From Procambarus clarkii (lineage: Eukaryota > Arthropoda > Malacostraca > Decapoda > Cambaridae): 64,000 nt of DNA. The notes below the pieces were generated by a model that worked only from the letters and a program-made list of their open reading frames with translations, was not told the DNA's origin and searched no databases. Where the stretch lies: assembly GCF_040958095.1 (NCBI RefSeq), contig NC_091214.1, forward strand, positions 8,397,201-8,461,200, written 5' to 3'. The translations under genes and the position numbers were made by a program. Positions 31,190 to 43,624 of this stretch are shown here, piece by piece (the first letter of the stretch is position 1; every line of letters starts with the position of its first letter).

Positions 31190-31960
31190 TGTTATGACCC
31201 TGGGATTTTAGTGGAAACAAGAGGTCAAACTGAGTTACAAATAATCTTGTGAGAAGGATAGTTAGTTAACATAACGTTTATACTTGGAGCGTTTCATACC
31301 TTTGTTCACGTCTTCTTTGAAAGACGTAAGATGAATCTTGTTTCTCACAGAGCATTAAGACTCGGTGCTTGTTGATTATTAAATATAATATTGAACTAGT
31401 TATCAGCTATGTTTAGAAATGATTAAAGTAACTAGTAATGAATGTCTGAGTTAACTTGGAATGATGGCTGCTGTACGATCAGCTGAGTATCCGGCCGGCA
31501 GCGATCAGAGTAAGTGGTAGCAGGGCTCTAGGTCGGTCTTCTCTGGTCTGGTTGTGCTTGTGGCCACATCTTCCCTGTGTGGCTCTGTCTCCATTCTCCT
31601 CCTCCTTCTCCCTTTCCCTTACCTTAGTCTACAGTGATTCTCTCAGTATAGCCCTGTGTAACCAGTCTCTGGCAAAAGTTGTAGTTATTGAGTAGTCTAC
31701 GCCAGTGTTATGGGCATCCCTAAGTGTATTGTGTTGTGACTAGGGTGCCACGTGGGGCTTAGCTACTCCAGGCTGCTTCAAGCCTGGAGCTGCTGCCATA
31801 GGAGCTGCCTCATATGGGCCAATAGGCCTTCTGCAGTTACCTTTGATCTTATGTTCTTATCTTAAGCCTTCGAGTTCTTTTCAAGAAGACTTTACCCTAG
31901 CTTTTCAAAGTGTAAGCCTTGTATCCTGTCTATGTGGACCTAACTATGTGGTAGTTAATG
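31190..31960 (+). mobile_element. Solo LTR-like element, related to 63017
   Basis: Begins TGTTATGACCCTGGG and shares blocks with 63017-63690 in the same order: the start, CTCACAGAGCATT, the promoter-side pyrimidine stretch and the end block GACTTTACCCTAGC...TATGTGGACC. About 31745-31862 contains an extra block (TATGGGCCAATAGGCCTTCTGC) resembling PLE 3' ends. The right end lacks a clear CA, so LTR boundaries are uncertain. Confidence 0.6.
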
Positions 31961-32290
31961 TAAGGTACAAAAATACAAACAAACATATACAAATATTTAT
32001 TCAGGTAAAGTACATACATACAGGGTGAGATACAAAAATTGATGGATTTATAGATAGAGCTACTATATACAATGCCTAAAGCCACTATTACACAAAGCGT
32101 TTCTGGCAGGAAAAACACTAAGACTAAAACTTAATACTAATTGAGATTAAACTATAAATTGTGTTAAGAAAAAATAAGAAAAAAAATTAAAAAAAGGGGA
32201 TGGGAAACATGGCAAAAAAAATACAATTTGGTCAACAAACAGCATTGTTTAAAATCGTAGACTAGGATTGACATTTAGGAGCGAGGTAGG

Positions 32291-33241
32291 TTACATTGAG
32301 TTAATTAGATAGCACTTAGTTTTTATCTTAAACTGGTTGGGAGAGGTAAAGTCCTTAACATAATTGGGAAGGTCATTCCACATTCGAGGTCCCTTGATTT
32401 GTAAAGCATATCTAGTTCGACTAAGTCGTACTCTTGGAATTTCAAATAGGTATTTGTTTCTGGTGTGGTGCTCATGGGATCTGTTACAACCTTCTAGGAA
32501 GCTTTTAAGGTCAGGATTGACATTACAGTTCAGCGTTTTATATATATAAAATACACATGAGAGGATGTGCAGTGACTTAATATCTAACATATTCAGACAT
32601 TTGAGTAAGGGTACCGAGTGATGTCTGGGGCCAGAGTTAGATATTGTCCAAATAGCAGCTTTGTGTTGAGTAATTAGAGGACGTAAATGATTTTGGGTAG
32701 TAGAACCCAAAGCACAAATACCATAGTTGAGATAAGAATAGATGAGAGAGTAATGGTGTGTCACCAGGGCAGGACGAGGTACATAATATCTGATCTTAGA
32801 AAGAATGCCAAGAGTTTTTGAAACTTTTTTTTATATATTTAGAATGTGTCCCTCGAAATTCAGCTTTGGGTCAATGAGAACGCCAAGGAATTTGCCATCT
32901 ACTTTGTTACAAATTTGGGTATTGTTTATCCTGAGAATTATTTGATTTGAGGATTTATTGCCAAACAAAATATAGAAAGTTTTGTCAATATTGAGGGTGA
33001 GTTTTTTGGCAGTTAGCCAGTGATGGACTTTATTTAGCTCAGTATTCACCGAGACATTTAGAGCAAGGGGGTCAGGACGGGAGTAAATGAAGGTCGTGTC
33101 GTCAGCAAATAGAATTGGTTTGAGGTGTTGGGAGGCATTTGGAAGATCATTAATGTAGATGAGAAAGAGGAGAGGGCCAAGTATGCTGCCCTGAGGAACA
33201 CCAATGTTGATGGGTAGGGTGGGAGAAATTGAATTATTCAC
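32291..33241 (-). pseudogene. RT palm to C-terminus of A4
   Basis: Frame 32831-33241 holds [20 protein letters not shown] and [14 protein letters not shown], the RT motifs B and C with both aspartates, and LTLNIDKTFYILFGN. It stops at HILNI followed by TAA. Frame 32291-32764 continues with YGICALGSTTQNHLRPLI, CNRSHEHHTRNKYLFEIPRV and the MWNDLPNYVKD end. The TAA after HILNI is shared with A5. Confidence 0.86.
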
Positions 33242-33549
33242 AGAAGCATACTGGAGCCTGTCAGTAAGGTAAAACTTAATGTACTGCAGGGAGTGACTTC
33301 TGACTCCGTAATGTTGTAATTTAAGAAGAAGGTTTCGGTGGTTAACAGTGTCAAAAGCTTTACGCAGGTCTACAAATAACCCAACAGGGAACCCATTTTA
33401 TCAAGAACTGTATGTATCTAGTTAATCATATTAATAAGTGCATCGTTAGTGCTTTTTTAGGGTCTGAAGCCATATTGACAGGAGCTAAGTATATTGAGTT
33501 TGGCTAGATAAGAGTAAAGCTGCTTATAGATTAGTTTTTCAAATATTTT

Positions 33550-34119
33550 TCACAAGTTTGGCAGAAGTGATATAGGTCTGAAGTTGTTAACATCAGTGGG
33601 ATCACCACATTTTTGAACTTGGGTTACTCTCACTTTTTTTAGAATATCTGGTAAGGTTTGGAGTTCAAGTGACTTGTTGAAGAGCAATGCATTGGCAGGA
33701 GCTAATAAAAGTCTGGAGGCTTTTTTGTAAATAAGAGTTGGTATCTCCTCAAGGGCACTAGACTTGGTTTTAAGGGAAAGGATTATGTCAGTAACATCAG
33801 TGGAATTAGTAGGCATTTGGTAAAGAGACTGTGGGCAGTTACCTGTAAGATAGTCCTGGCTATTAGTACTGGAAGATGGAATATCATTTGCAAGGGATGA
33901 TCCAATGAAAGAGAAGAACCTATTGAACTCAAGAGCAGTGTCAGAGGCTGAAAGCAGACCATCATTATTTGACAGGAGTGTTGGTTTGTTATTTAAAATC
34001 TTCTCTGATCCCAATGTTTGAGAAATTGTGCTCCATGTTTTCTTAATATTGCCCTTTGTGTGGGTAAATTTATCTTCGTAGTATTTAATTTTGGCTCTCC
34101 TAATTATTTTAGATAGCAA
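33550..34119 (-). pseudogene. Linker and N-terminal RT of A4
   Basis: A 189-codon frame: MLSKIIRRAKIKYYEDKFTHTKGN, EFNRFFSFIGSSLANDIPSS, SALEEIPTLIYKKASRLL and NNFRPISLLPNL. It ends before the palm; the next RT frame is at 32831-33241. Endonuclease remnants (34301-34636, with STTDHYPTFLL) lie upstream in a separate frame. Confidence 0.85.
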
Positions 34120-34625
34120 TGATGAGTAATTCTTTGAAAATTCTTTGGAGACGATTCCTAACCTATACTTCTTTCCAAGGTCATGTCTTTTATTAATGGA
34201 TTTAAGTAGCCCCCTTTGTAAACCAAGGATTGTTTAGCCTTTTAGTTGTGACTTGTTTCGTTAGCATAGGACAGTGGGTGTTATAAAGGCTGAGAGTTTT
34301 CTAAAGAAATGATTGCACTGCTAGGTTGATGTCCCCTATGTTCCCAAATTTGGATTCCCAGTTGATATTAACAGCAGCAGCTGAAAAATTGCCTATAGCA
34401 GTTTCATTGTGCAGCCTAAAGCTTATCTCCCTTGTCTCTAGAGGTGGTTTGTTAATGTTAGTTAGGAGAAATGTGGGGTAATGGTCTGTAGTGCTATCGA
34501 TGATTATCCCTGAAGCAAGTTGAGAGGTTATGTTGGTCCAGATGTGATCAAGAGCCGTGGCAGTACTGTCAGTGATTCTAGTAGGTCTAGTGATTACGGG
34601 TATCAGGAAGCAGGAATTCATACAT

Positions 34626-35890
<1,265 letters not shown>

Positions 35891-36117
35891 TAATCATAAA
35901 GTAAAACGATCTTAAGATAATTAGCTTAGTAATGGTTAGTTAAAATATCCCGCAAGTCTGATCTTATCACATCTGTAGTCGCTAGTAAATCCACTGTTTA
36001 TGTGAATGAATGTCTGACCAGGTTCAGGCAAAATCTCTTATTTAAACTGCGTGGTTTCTGCAAAAATTCCCCGATAATTAAACATTGTTTTGTGCGAGAT
36101 GGTAAAATTATAGCTAG
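35891..36117. other. Unassigned spacer
   Basis: AT-rich, no frame or repeat partner recognised. Confidence 0.4.
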
Positions 36118-36365
36118 GTCGCCGGTCGGCCGAGCGGACAGCACACTGGACTTGTGATCCTGTGGTTCTGGGTTCGATCCCAGGCGCCGGCGAGAAACAA
36201 TGGGCAAAGTTTCTTTCACCCTTGCCCCTGTTACCTAGCAGTAAAATAGGTACCTGGGTGTTAGTCAGCTGTCACGGGCTGCTTCCTGGGGGTGGAGGCC
36301 TGGTCGAGGACCGGGCCGCGGGGACACTAAAGCCCCGAAATCATCTCAAAATAACCTCAAGATAG
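36118..36365 (+). mobile_element. tRNA-derived SINE, tRNA-Thr-like head
   Basis: Head 36119-36192: a perfect 7-bp acceptor pair TCGCCGG/CCGGCGA, B box GGTTCGATCCC (36171-36181), T arm CTGGG/CCCAG, and an anticodon loop CTTGTGA that would give UGU. The body includes CTGTTACCTAGCAGTAAAATAGGTACCTGG and ends ATCTCAAAATAACCTCAAGATAG. The tRNA part is followed by the SINE body without spacer, so I call a SINE rather than a tRNA gene. Confidence 0.82.
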
Positions 36366-36683
36366 GAGGACTGACTCTGGAAAAACCTATTCAATAACCA
36401 CTGAAGCTTATTACACACAGAGATCACACTAACGTGATGCATTGAATTGGTGAATTGATGGTGAATTAAGCTCACCTTAATTCTTTCCTGAGTGACTGTG
36501 GGATAGCTGCTGTATAGCCTGAATTCAAATTATAATCTCATTTAACTACCATTGTGTACTTTAGCTCTGCCTTTCCTTTCAAAAGGTTTTAACTTTATTT
36601 AAAAAAAATTGACATCTCTATTATTGTTTTTTTTCTTTTTACTCCCATGTTCCATAGTACACTGGCTTTGCCTGTGTCCTCTA
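36366..36683. other. Unassigned spacer
   Basis: AT-rich, no coding signal, no repeat partner seen. Confidence 0.4.
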
Positions 36684-37355
36684 GTACAAACTTCAGTATC
36701 CAGTGTTCCTGAGTGTATCTCTATTTAAACTACCTCATTTTGTTTTAGTGTAACATTAGTATTCAACTATAAAGTGTACTTATAATATGAACAGTCTCCG
36801 TGGTGTAGTATAAAGACACTCGCCTGGCGTTCCGCGAGCGCTATGTCATGGGTTCGTATCCTGGCCGGGGAGGATTTACTGGGCGCAATTCCTTAACTGT
36901 AGCCTCTGTTTAACGCAACAGTAAAATGTGTACTTGGTTGAAAAAAACGATTCTTCGCGGCAGGGGATCGTATTCCAGGGACCATAGGATTAAGGACTTG
37001 CCCGAAATGCTACGCGTACTAGTGGCTGTACAAGAATGTAACAACTCTTGTATATATCTCAAAAAAAAAAAAAAAAAAAAAAAATATTATAGTAAGTAAA
37101 CTTTTCGTTTTATAGATTTCATAATTGCTTTTTGACTATTATTCGTCATCTATTGTTATTAATTATTCTAGTTCATTTTTTACATTCCTAAGTTCCCATT
37201 AAGTTTTTATTACTAAAATTACCATTAAGTTTATATTACTTTAGAATTTTATTCTACTCTTTTTTTGTAACCCAGGTTGCCTAGCCCAACCACCATTGCT
37301 CCATTGTGCTCTTTGTTTTGCCTGTGCAATTTTGATCATTTGATGCAAATTATTG
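36684..37355 (-). repeat. Unclassified dispersed repeat, copy 2, split by a SINE
   Basis: Inverted relative to 29190-29590. Sequence on both sides of 36791-37084 is contiguous in copy 1. Confidence 0.78.
36791..37084 (+). mobile_element. tRNA-derived SINE with NLR-B 3' tail
   Basis: tRNA-like head with B box GGTTCGTATCC (36851-36861) and acceptor pairing TCTCCG/CGGGGA. The last about 70 bases, from TTAAGGACTTGCCCGAAATG through TAGTGGCT to CTTGTATATATCTC, match the NLR-B 3' end (17150-17245). It ends with a 24-base A run. The pre-insertion site is visible in copy 1 of the flanking repeat (about 29458). Confidence 0.88.
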
Positions 37356-37360
37356 CATCA

Positions 37361-37475
<115 letters not shown>

Positions 37476-37552
37476 TAGTTGATTTTATACCCGCACTGGG
37501 TCAGGTGATAATACAATGAAGGTGAAAACATAGGGGGATACATAAGGGATAA

Positions 37553-38742
37553 ATGTGAGGTGAAACATAGAGGCTGCAGAAGGCTTATTCTTCAAGAATA
37601 CCTGAAGACAGGGTCTTCAGTAGCAGACAAAAACCAACTGTATACTGCCGTTATGTAGATGACATATTCGTAATAGTAAAAGACTCAGATGAACTAATTG
37701 ACCTAAAAAGACACCTAGAGAGAGAGTCAGTACTCCGATTTACACATGAAAATAGTGAAAATAACAGTCTGCCATTCCTGGATGTACTAATAACAAAAAC
37801 AGGAACCTCTTTAAGCACCAACGTATATACCAAGACCACCAACATAGGATTATGCCTGAATGGTAGAAGTGAGTGCCCCCAAAGATACAAAGCCAGTGTT
37901 CTCAATGCTTATATTCGTCGAGCGCTTTCCCACTGCTCTGAATGGAGCAACGAGAGTAGAGAGTTTGAAAGAGTAACTCAGGCATTGGTGAACAACGGAT
38001 ATTGCAACGCGGAAATAAACGCTGCTATAAGAAGACACTTGGACCGTTGGTATAATTCAGAACCTAGAACAGAAACCACAACACCCCCAATAAAATTATA
38101 TTACAAATCAACCATGCACAGTGAACATATAAAAGAGGAAAGAATAATGAAAGAAATAATCCGTAAAGGAGTAAAAAGCACTACTCCTAACCAAAACATA
38201 AACCTGATAATATTCTACAAAACCAAGAAGACTTCCGAACTCCTTATCAAAAACAGCCCGAAGCCGACGGAGAACCCTCTACAGCAGTCAAGCGTTGTAT
38301 ACATGTACACTTGCCCCCACGAAGGATGTAACCTTCAATGTAAGTACATAGGTATGACGTCGACCAAGCTGACGAGGCGTTTGACATGCCATCTTCAATC
38401 TGGTGGCCCTAGGAATCACATGAGACAAGCCCATGACATTACTCTAACAAGAGAAATGTTGAACAAGAATACCTGCATAATAGACAAAACCCAAGATGCA
38501 AGAAGATTACAAATTCTTGAGGCAATTCACATAAGAATAGAGCGACCTACCATGAACACCCAAATCACGGAACTATTTACTCTACCCACCATGAGAGTAA
38601 GGACAAGACAAGAACATATCGATGCCAACACAGAAGACAATGTCCAACATAATAGGCCAATTACACTGGATTAATCTTTGTGTTTAGATAGGAGATGCCT
38701 CGTATGGGCCAATAAGCCTTCTGCAGCCTCTATGTTTCACCT

Positions 38743-38747
<5 letters not shown>
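37553..38747. repeat. 37-bp perfect inverted repeat bracketing PLE-2
   Basis: 37553-37589 is the exact reverse complement of 38711-38747. The right copy is the natural 3' end; the left copy is its inverted duplicate at the 5' truncation. Confidence 0.93.
37592..38674 (+). CDS. Penelope RT C-terminal half plus GIY-YIG endonuclease (PLE-2)
   Basis: Open for about 360 codons with no stop. [17 protein letters not shown] gives RT motif C with both aspartates; NNSLPFLDVLITK follows; then YTKTTNIGLCLNGRSECPQR, the connector, VVYMYTCPHEGC and CKYIGMTSTKLTRRLTCHLQ (the GIY-YIG core with a Cys pair), ending at TAA 38672. RT motifs A and B are missing through 5' truncation, so although the frame is open the product would be a partial RT with a complete endonuclease. 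The start is only the first in-frame position after the inverted repeat; no natural start is present. Confidence 0.85.
   Translation, partial: SRIPEDRVFSSRQKPTVYCRYVDDIFVIVKDSDELIDLKRHLERESVLRFTHENSENNSLPFLDVLITKTGTSLSTNVYTKTTNIGLCLNGRSECPQRYKASVLNAYIRRALSHCSEWSNESREFERVTQALVNNGYCNAEINAAIRRHLDRWYNSEPRTETTTPPIKLYYKSTMHSEHIKEERIMKEIIRKGVKSTTPNQNINLIIFYKTKKTSELLIKNSPKPTENPLQQSSVVYMYTCPHEGCNLQCKYIGMTSTKLTRRLTCHLQSGGPRNHMRQAHDITLTREMLNKNTCIIDKTQDARRLQILEAIHIRIERPTMNTQITELFTLPTMRVRTRQEHIDANTEDNVQHNRPITLD

Positions 38748-38828
<81 letters not shown>
38748..38828. repeat. (TA)n microsatellite
   Basis: About 81 bp linking the PLE-2 3' end to MITE copy 2. Confidence 0.97.
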
Positions 38829-38832
<4 letters not shown>

Positions 38833-39216
38833 GTACCTAATAGCCAGATCGCACTTCTCAGCCTACTATTCAAGGCCCGATTTGCCTAATAAGCCAAGTT
38901 TTCATGAATTAATGTTTTTTCGTCTACCTAACCTACCTAACCTAACCTAACCTAGCTTTTTTTGGCTACCTAACCTAACCTTACCTATAAATATAGGTTA
39001 GGTTAGGTTAGGTAGGGTTGGTTAGGTTCGGTCATATATCTACGTTAATTTTAACTCCAATAAAAAAAAATTGACCTCATACATAGAGAAAAGGGTTGCT
39101 TTATCATTTCATAAGAAAAAAATTATAGTAAATATATTAATTCAGGAAAACTTGGCTTATTAGGCAAATCGGGCCTTGAATAGTAGGCTGAGAAGTGAGT
39201 TCTGGCTACTAGGTAC

Positions 39217-39220
<4 letters not shown>
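38829..39220. mobile_element. MITE copy 2
   Basis: 392 bp, TGTCGTACC...GGTACGACA, TA on both sides; the inner CCTAA/TTAGG blocks are at about 38926-39028. Confidence 0.85.

Positions 39221-39282
<62 letters not shown>
39221..39282. repeat. (TA)n microsatellite
   Basis: About 62 bp between two MITE copies. Confidence 0.97.
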
Positions 39283-39286
<4 letters not shown>

Positions 39287-39492
39287 GTACCTAGTAGCCA
39301 GAACGCACTTTTTGGCCTACTATGCAAGGCCCAATTTGCCTAATAAGCCAAGTTTTCCTGAATTAATATATTTTCTCTAATTTTTTTCTTATGAAATGAT
39401 AAAGCTACCTATTTCATTATGTATGAGGTCAATTTTTTTTAATTGGAGTTAAAATTAACGTAGATATATGACCGAACCTAACCAACCCTACC
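39283..39492. mobile_element. MITE copy 3, truncated
   Basis: Begins TGTCGTACC, runs in reverse internal orientation relative to copy 2, and stops at CCCTACCT where the NLR-B tail begins. Loss of the second half fits interruption by NLR-B. Confidence 0.78.
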
Positions 39493-39930
39493 TTTTATCA
39501 ATTTATTTATTTATTTATGCATATACAAGAATGTACATAAGGAATGTGAGGATACAAATATGGTAATTACAGTCTTGTAAAGCCACTAGCACGCGCAGCG
39601 TTTCGGGCAGGTCCTTAATCTAAGAAAATTTTAAGGAGGTAAATACTTGCAAAATTTATAGACAAAAAAATGATATCTGATTACATGAAATGAAAAAAAG
39701 ATGAGAGAAAATTGTAGGTACAGTATATTAAAGCACATAGGTAGCTAAGATTGATTGCAATGACAGCTTGAATGGTAGTTGACAAAAATTGGTAGTCACA
39801 ATACAGCATATGGCTAGCACATTAAAGAAGACAGCAATGAACACAATGATAAGGTTGTTTGATATTACATAAAAATTAGGAGATTGGGTAACACTAGGTA
39901 CAGAGCAAATTTAAAGCTCAGTGTAGGAAA

Positions 39931-41563
39931 CTAAGAAGATGAAGTTAGGTACTTTTTGGTTTTGCTTTTAAATAAGGCAAAAGTTTTACAGTTTTTCAAT
40001 TCACTAGGGAGTGAGTTCCATAGACTAGGTCCCTTAATTTGCATAGAGTGTTTACATAGATTAAGTTTGACCCTGGGGATATCAAAGAGATATTTATTTC
40101 TGGTGTGGTGATAATGGGTCCTATTACATCTGTCCAGGGAGAGTTTCAGAGCATGGTTTGCATTTAAGAACAGGGTTTTGTAAATGTAGTTGACACAAGA
40201 GAATGTGTGGAGGGAGTTAATATTTAGCAAGTTTAGGGATTTAAACTAGGGAGCTGAGTGTTGTCTGAAAGCAGAGTTTGTTATTATTCTGATAGCAGAT
40301 TTTTGCTGGGTGATGATGGGCTTAAGGTGGTTTGCAGTGGTAGACCCCCATGCACAGATACCATAATTAAGATAGGGGTAGATTAGTGCATAATATAGTG
40401 AGAGGAGAGCAGAGTTAGGAACATAATATCTGATTTTGGAGAGTATACCAACTGTCTTACAGACTTTTTTAGTTATGTGTTGAATGTGGGTGCTGAAGTT
40501 GAGTCTCTTGTCTAGGAATAGGCCAAGAAACTTGCCATCATTTTTATTACTGATGTTAATGTTGTCTATCTGTAGCTGAATTGCATTTGATGATTTGCTT
40601 CCAAATAAGATGTAGTAAGTCTTTTCGATGTTTAATGTTAGTTTGTTCGTTGACATCCATAAGTGGACTTTTTTTAATTCATTATTCACAACATTATTTA
40701 GTGTATGTGGGTTGAGGTTTCAATAGATAAGAGTAGTATCGTCAGCAAACAGTATACGTTTGAGAATATTAGAGACATTAGGCAGATCGTTTATATATAT
40801 AAGAAATAGAAGAGGTCCTAAGATGCTGCCCTGTGGCACTCCAACGGTAATTGGTAGAGTGGAAGAAGTTGTATCATTGATGGTTACATATTGGAGTCTG
40901 TCACTAAGATAGGATCGGATGTAGTCAAGGGCAAGGCCTCGGATTCCATAATGCTGGAGTTTAAGTAAGAGGTAGTTGTGATTAACAGTATCAAAGGCTT
41001 TTCTTAGGTCAATGAAGAGTCCAATCGGAAACTCATTTTTGTCAAGGGCTGAGTAGATAACGTCAAGGAGACTAATGATTGCATCGTTGGTGCTCTTTTG
41101 GGACCGGAAGCCAAACTGGCAGGGGCTGAGTATGTCGAATTTTACGAGGTAGGAATGGAGCTGTTTGTAAATAATTTTTTCAAATATTTTTGATAGAATG
41201 GGTAGATTTGATATTGGTCTATAATTGTTTATGTCCGCCGGATTGCCTCCTTTATGGACTGGCGTTACTCTTGCTATTTTGAGGATATCAGGGAAGGTGT
41301 GACACTCTATAGATTTGTTGAACAGCAGTGCTATGGGTGGGGCAAGGGCATGGGAGGCTCTCTTGTACACAATGGACGGAATTTCACTGGTGTTCCCTGC
41401 CTTGGTTTTTAGAGAATGTATGATGGACACAACATCTGCCGGGCTGATTGGTGAAAGGAGAAGAGAGTTTGGATAGCTGCCTGAGAGATATGTGTTAATA
41501 TGTGTCTGAGTCTGTGGGATTTTACTGGTAAGATTAGCACCAACCGATGAAAAGAAACTATTA
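39931..41563 (-). pseudogene. NLR-B reverse transcriptase, two nonsense codons (B5)
   Basis: A single reading frame from 41563 to 39931. It contains NNYRPISNLPILSKIFEKII, motif [19 protein letters not shown], motif [21 protein letters not shown], motif C LFADDTT, then [65 protein letters not shown] and the SLWNSLPSELKN end. Stops occur only at 40720 (after TLIY) and near 40243 (a TAG in place of Leu after HSAP). This is the best RT of the NLR-B family here. RT acts with the endonuclease in target-primed reverse transcription. Confidence 0.9.
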
Positions 41564-42187
41564 AGGGGGCGATAGTTAGGGTTCATAAAAGTTGTTCTAG
41601 TGCAATGAAAATTTATTGACGTGTTACACGTGAAGAGGGCTGCAAGTGGTCCAAGTTTCAGCATCGCAGCCTAAATAGAGAGGGAGAAAAAAAAAAAAAA
41701 CTTTTTTTAACCATTTTTTTACATGTTTTAAAGTTGATATAACAAATACAAATATCAACTGATATTATTTCTATGATACTCAGCTATCACAATACTATAT
41801 AATAAAGGTTGTCTAGTGGCATTATTATCCCAAACCTATTTAGTGCAATAATACAAATTTTCAAAGTTCACCCAAAAAATTATGCAACAAAATGATGTTT
41901 ATAAATATATATAAAATCAATAAATGATCTTAGGGGAAATATATAACTTGAGTTTTTAGAGGCACAGACTCTACATATAATGTGCAAGTTCCATGTAAAT
42001 TGAATAATAAATAAAAAAGTTATTCAACCATATAGTTGCAAATTAGTTACCTGTAAAAAATGAAGGTCAAAGTTCAGCCACCTTTGGCTGAGGTTGATGA
42101 ACTACCAATTTCAATCAAAATTACCACCCTTGTAGATTGGCATTCCTTCAGTAAGGTGTGTAAGTTCCATGAAGATCGCCTGATAAA

Positions 42188-42255
42188 AAAAAAAAAAAAA
42201 AAAATTATTAAAAAAAAAAATAAAAAAAAAAAATAAAAAAAAATAAAAAAAAAGA
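42188..42255. repeat. A-rich simple repeat
   Basis: Runs of A broken by single T bases inside the TTAA element. Confidence 0.9.
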
Positions 42256-42399
42256 CAGCAGCTTTATATTTACAATTATTTATGATATAGTATCAAGATA
42301 TAAAACATAATACATACTAACCTAATATAATTGGTCTGAAATATGCAACATCTTGCAACATCAAGAGGGAGAACGTCTTGAGTTGCAGGTCTAAGATCT

Positions 42400-42510
42400 T
42401 GAGTGGCAGGTGCCGCAGGTGGTGTGGCAGGTGCCGCAGGTGGTGTGGCAGGTGCAGCAGGAGGTGTGGCAGGTGCCACAGAGGTGTGGCAGGTGCCACA
42501 GGAGGTGTGG
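42400..42510. repeat. 21-bp minisatellite GGTGTGGCAGGTGCCGCAGGT
   Basis: About five imperfect copies. On the minus strand it reads as Pro-Ala-Ala-Pro-Ala-Thr repeats in the frame 42276-42575; low complexity, so a protein is unlikely. Confidence 0.8.
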
Positions 42511-42567
42511 GTGCCTGGGTGTGAGGCGAGGTAGTGTGTTGTGGGGGCGGGAGGCTGCCCTCTCTCT

Positions 42568-42681
42568 TCACTCAAGGGAACTCTTGTTTTGCCTCAGTGT
42601 GGCTTTACGCTCCTTCTTTACTTGGCTAACGCGTAGAGCTCTTGCCTTTAGAGCTTTCTTCTTGTCCGATACTATATCCAT
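42568..42681 (-). CDS. 37-codon basic ORF in the TTAA element
   Basis: Peptide starting MDIVSDKKKALKARALR with many Lys and Arg. Normal-complexity DNA between the minisatellite and a GC-rich end. No known domain; it could be the remnant of the start of a transposase, or chance. Confidence 0.25.
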   Translation of the reverse strand: MDIVSDKKKALKARALRVSQVKKERKATLRQNKSSLE

Positions 42682-43095
42682 TGTGCAGTATATGCAAGAA
42701 AATACGATCTGTGCGAGCGCGTCAGGCATGCGACCGCCGGCACAGACAGTGAGAGGGTGACTAAACCAGAGTAATCGGATTATAGCCCCTCCCTCTCACA
42801 GAAGACAGTTGCCAGCGAGTGTGTTTATAATTTGTATATGCATAACAAGATATTCTCCACTCTATTGCGAAATACTAGACGCTTACAACGTATGACGCAT
42901 CACCCTACGGCGCACCCGAGCCGCGAGGACCAGATTTCGGGCAATTGCGGCTGGAAAATTTGCTCTAATTACGTTATTTATTATCATAACATTAAACGGT
43001 TTGCACCACGGTGTTGCCAGAACGTTGTAGTATTTTTATAAATTTTTCGTGTTAGGCCGAATTTTTTCGGCCAAACAATTATAACGCCCTCTTAA

Positions 43096-43624
43096 ATTCA
43101 TTTGCCATTTCTAAATCAGTTGACGGTATATCCCCATCCTTGTAGAGTTTTATTTGGTTATGTGAGTGTTGTTTAGTTCCTAGGATACTAGAGATAGTTT
43201 TCCAAGTGTTTTTCATGTTGCCTTTTGCTTCATTGAATCTATTCACATAATATGCAAGTTTTGCCTTTCTTATGATACTGGTAAGCATTCATGAGTACCT
43301 TTTAGCTACTTCCTTTGAAACTAGGCCAATCCTAACTTTCTTTTCATATTCATGTTTCTTGTTGATTGAGTTGAGAATGCCATTTGTGAGCCATGGATTG
43401 TTTAATCTTTTGTCAGTTACTTGCTTTGTAAGAAGGGGACAATGAAGGTTGTAGAGGCTTAGAGTTTTGGAGAGGAAGAGGTTAGCTAATGAATTTATAT
43501 CATGGGTATTAATGAATTCAGAATCCCAGTTAATATTGTGAAGTGCCTCTGTAAGATTGTCTAAAGCTGATTCACTGTGTAGCCTAAATGAAAGTTTCTT
43601 GCTTTTTGGTGGTGTTATGTCCAT
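43096..43624 (-). pseudogene. Endonuclease end and linker of B5
   Basis: Frames 43289-43624 (SKKLSFRLHSESALDNLTEAL, NPWLTNGILNSINKKHEYEKK) and 43079-43288 (SIIRKAKLAYYVNRFNEAKG). The end of the second frame is sequence of the TTAA element. Upstream endonuclease motifs are lost. Confidence 0.85.

Larger units (their letters stand above)
31977..34625 (-). mobile_element. NLR-A copy A4
   Basis: Minus strand from the endonuclease C-terminus (34625) through linker, RT and C-terminus to the 3' tail (CAAATACAAACAAACATA end). 5'-truncated inside the endonuclease and joined directly to an NLR-B fragment in the opposite orientation. Confidence 0.9.
41565..43091. mobile_element. TTAA-flanked DNA element in B5
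   Basis: Starts GGGGGCGATAGTT and ends with the near-complement AATTATAACGCCCTC, flanked by TTAA at 41561-41564 and 43092-43095. Removing 41565-43095 restores the NLR-B sequence CTATTAAATTCATTTGCC exactly, proving the boundaries. 1527 bp with A-rich tracts and a 21-bp GC-rich repeat (about 42410-42500). The TTAA duplication fits piggyBac or Kolobok transposases. No transposase frame is visible, so it is non-autonomous. Confidence 0.85.

Noticed and set aside
36119..36192. Functional tRNA-Thr gene
   Set aside because: The tRNA-like part continues directly into a SINE body and has a mismatch in the anticodon stem. Pseudogene-type SINE head is the simpler reading.
42276..42575. Pro/Ala-rich 99-codon protein
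   Set aside because: Read from a 21-bp minisatellite; low complexity, with a second overlapping frame equally open.
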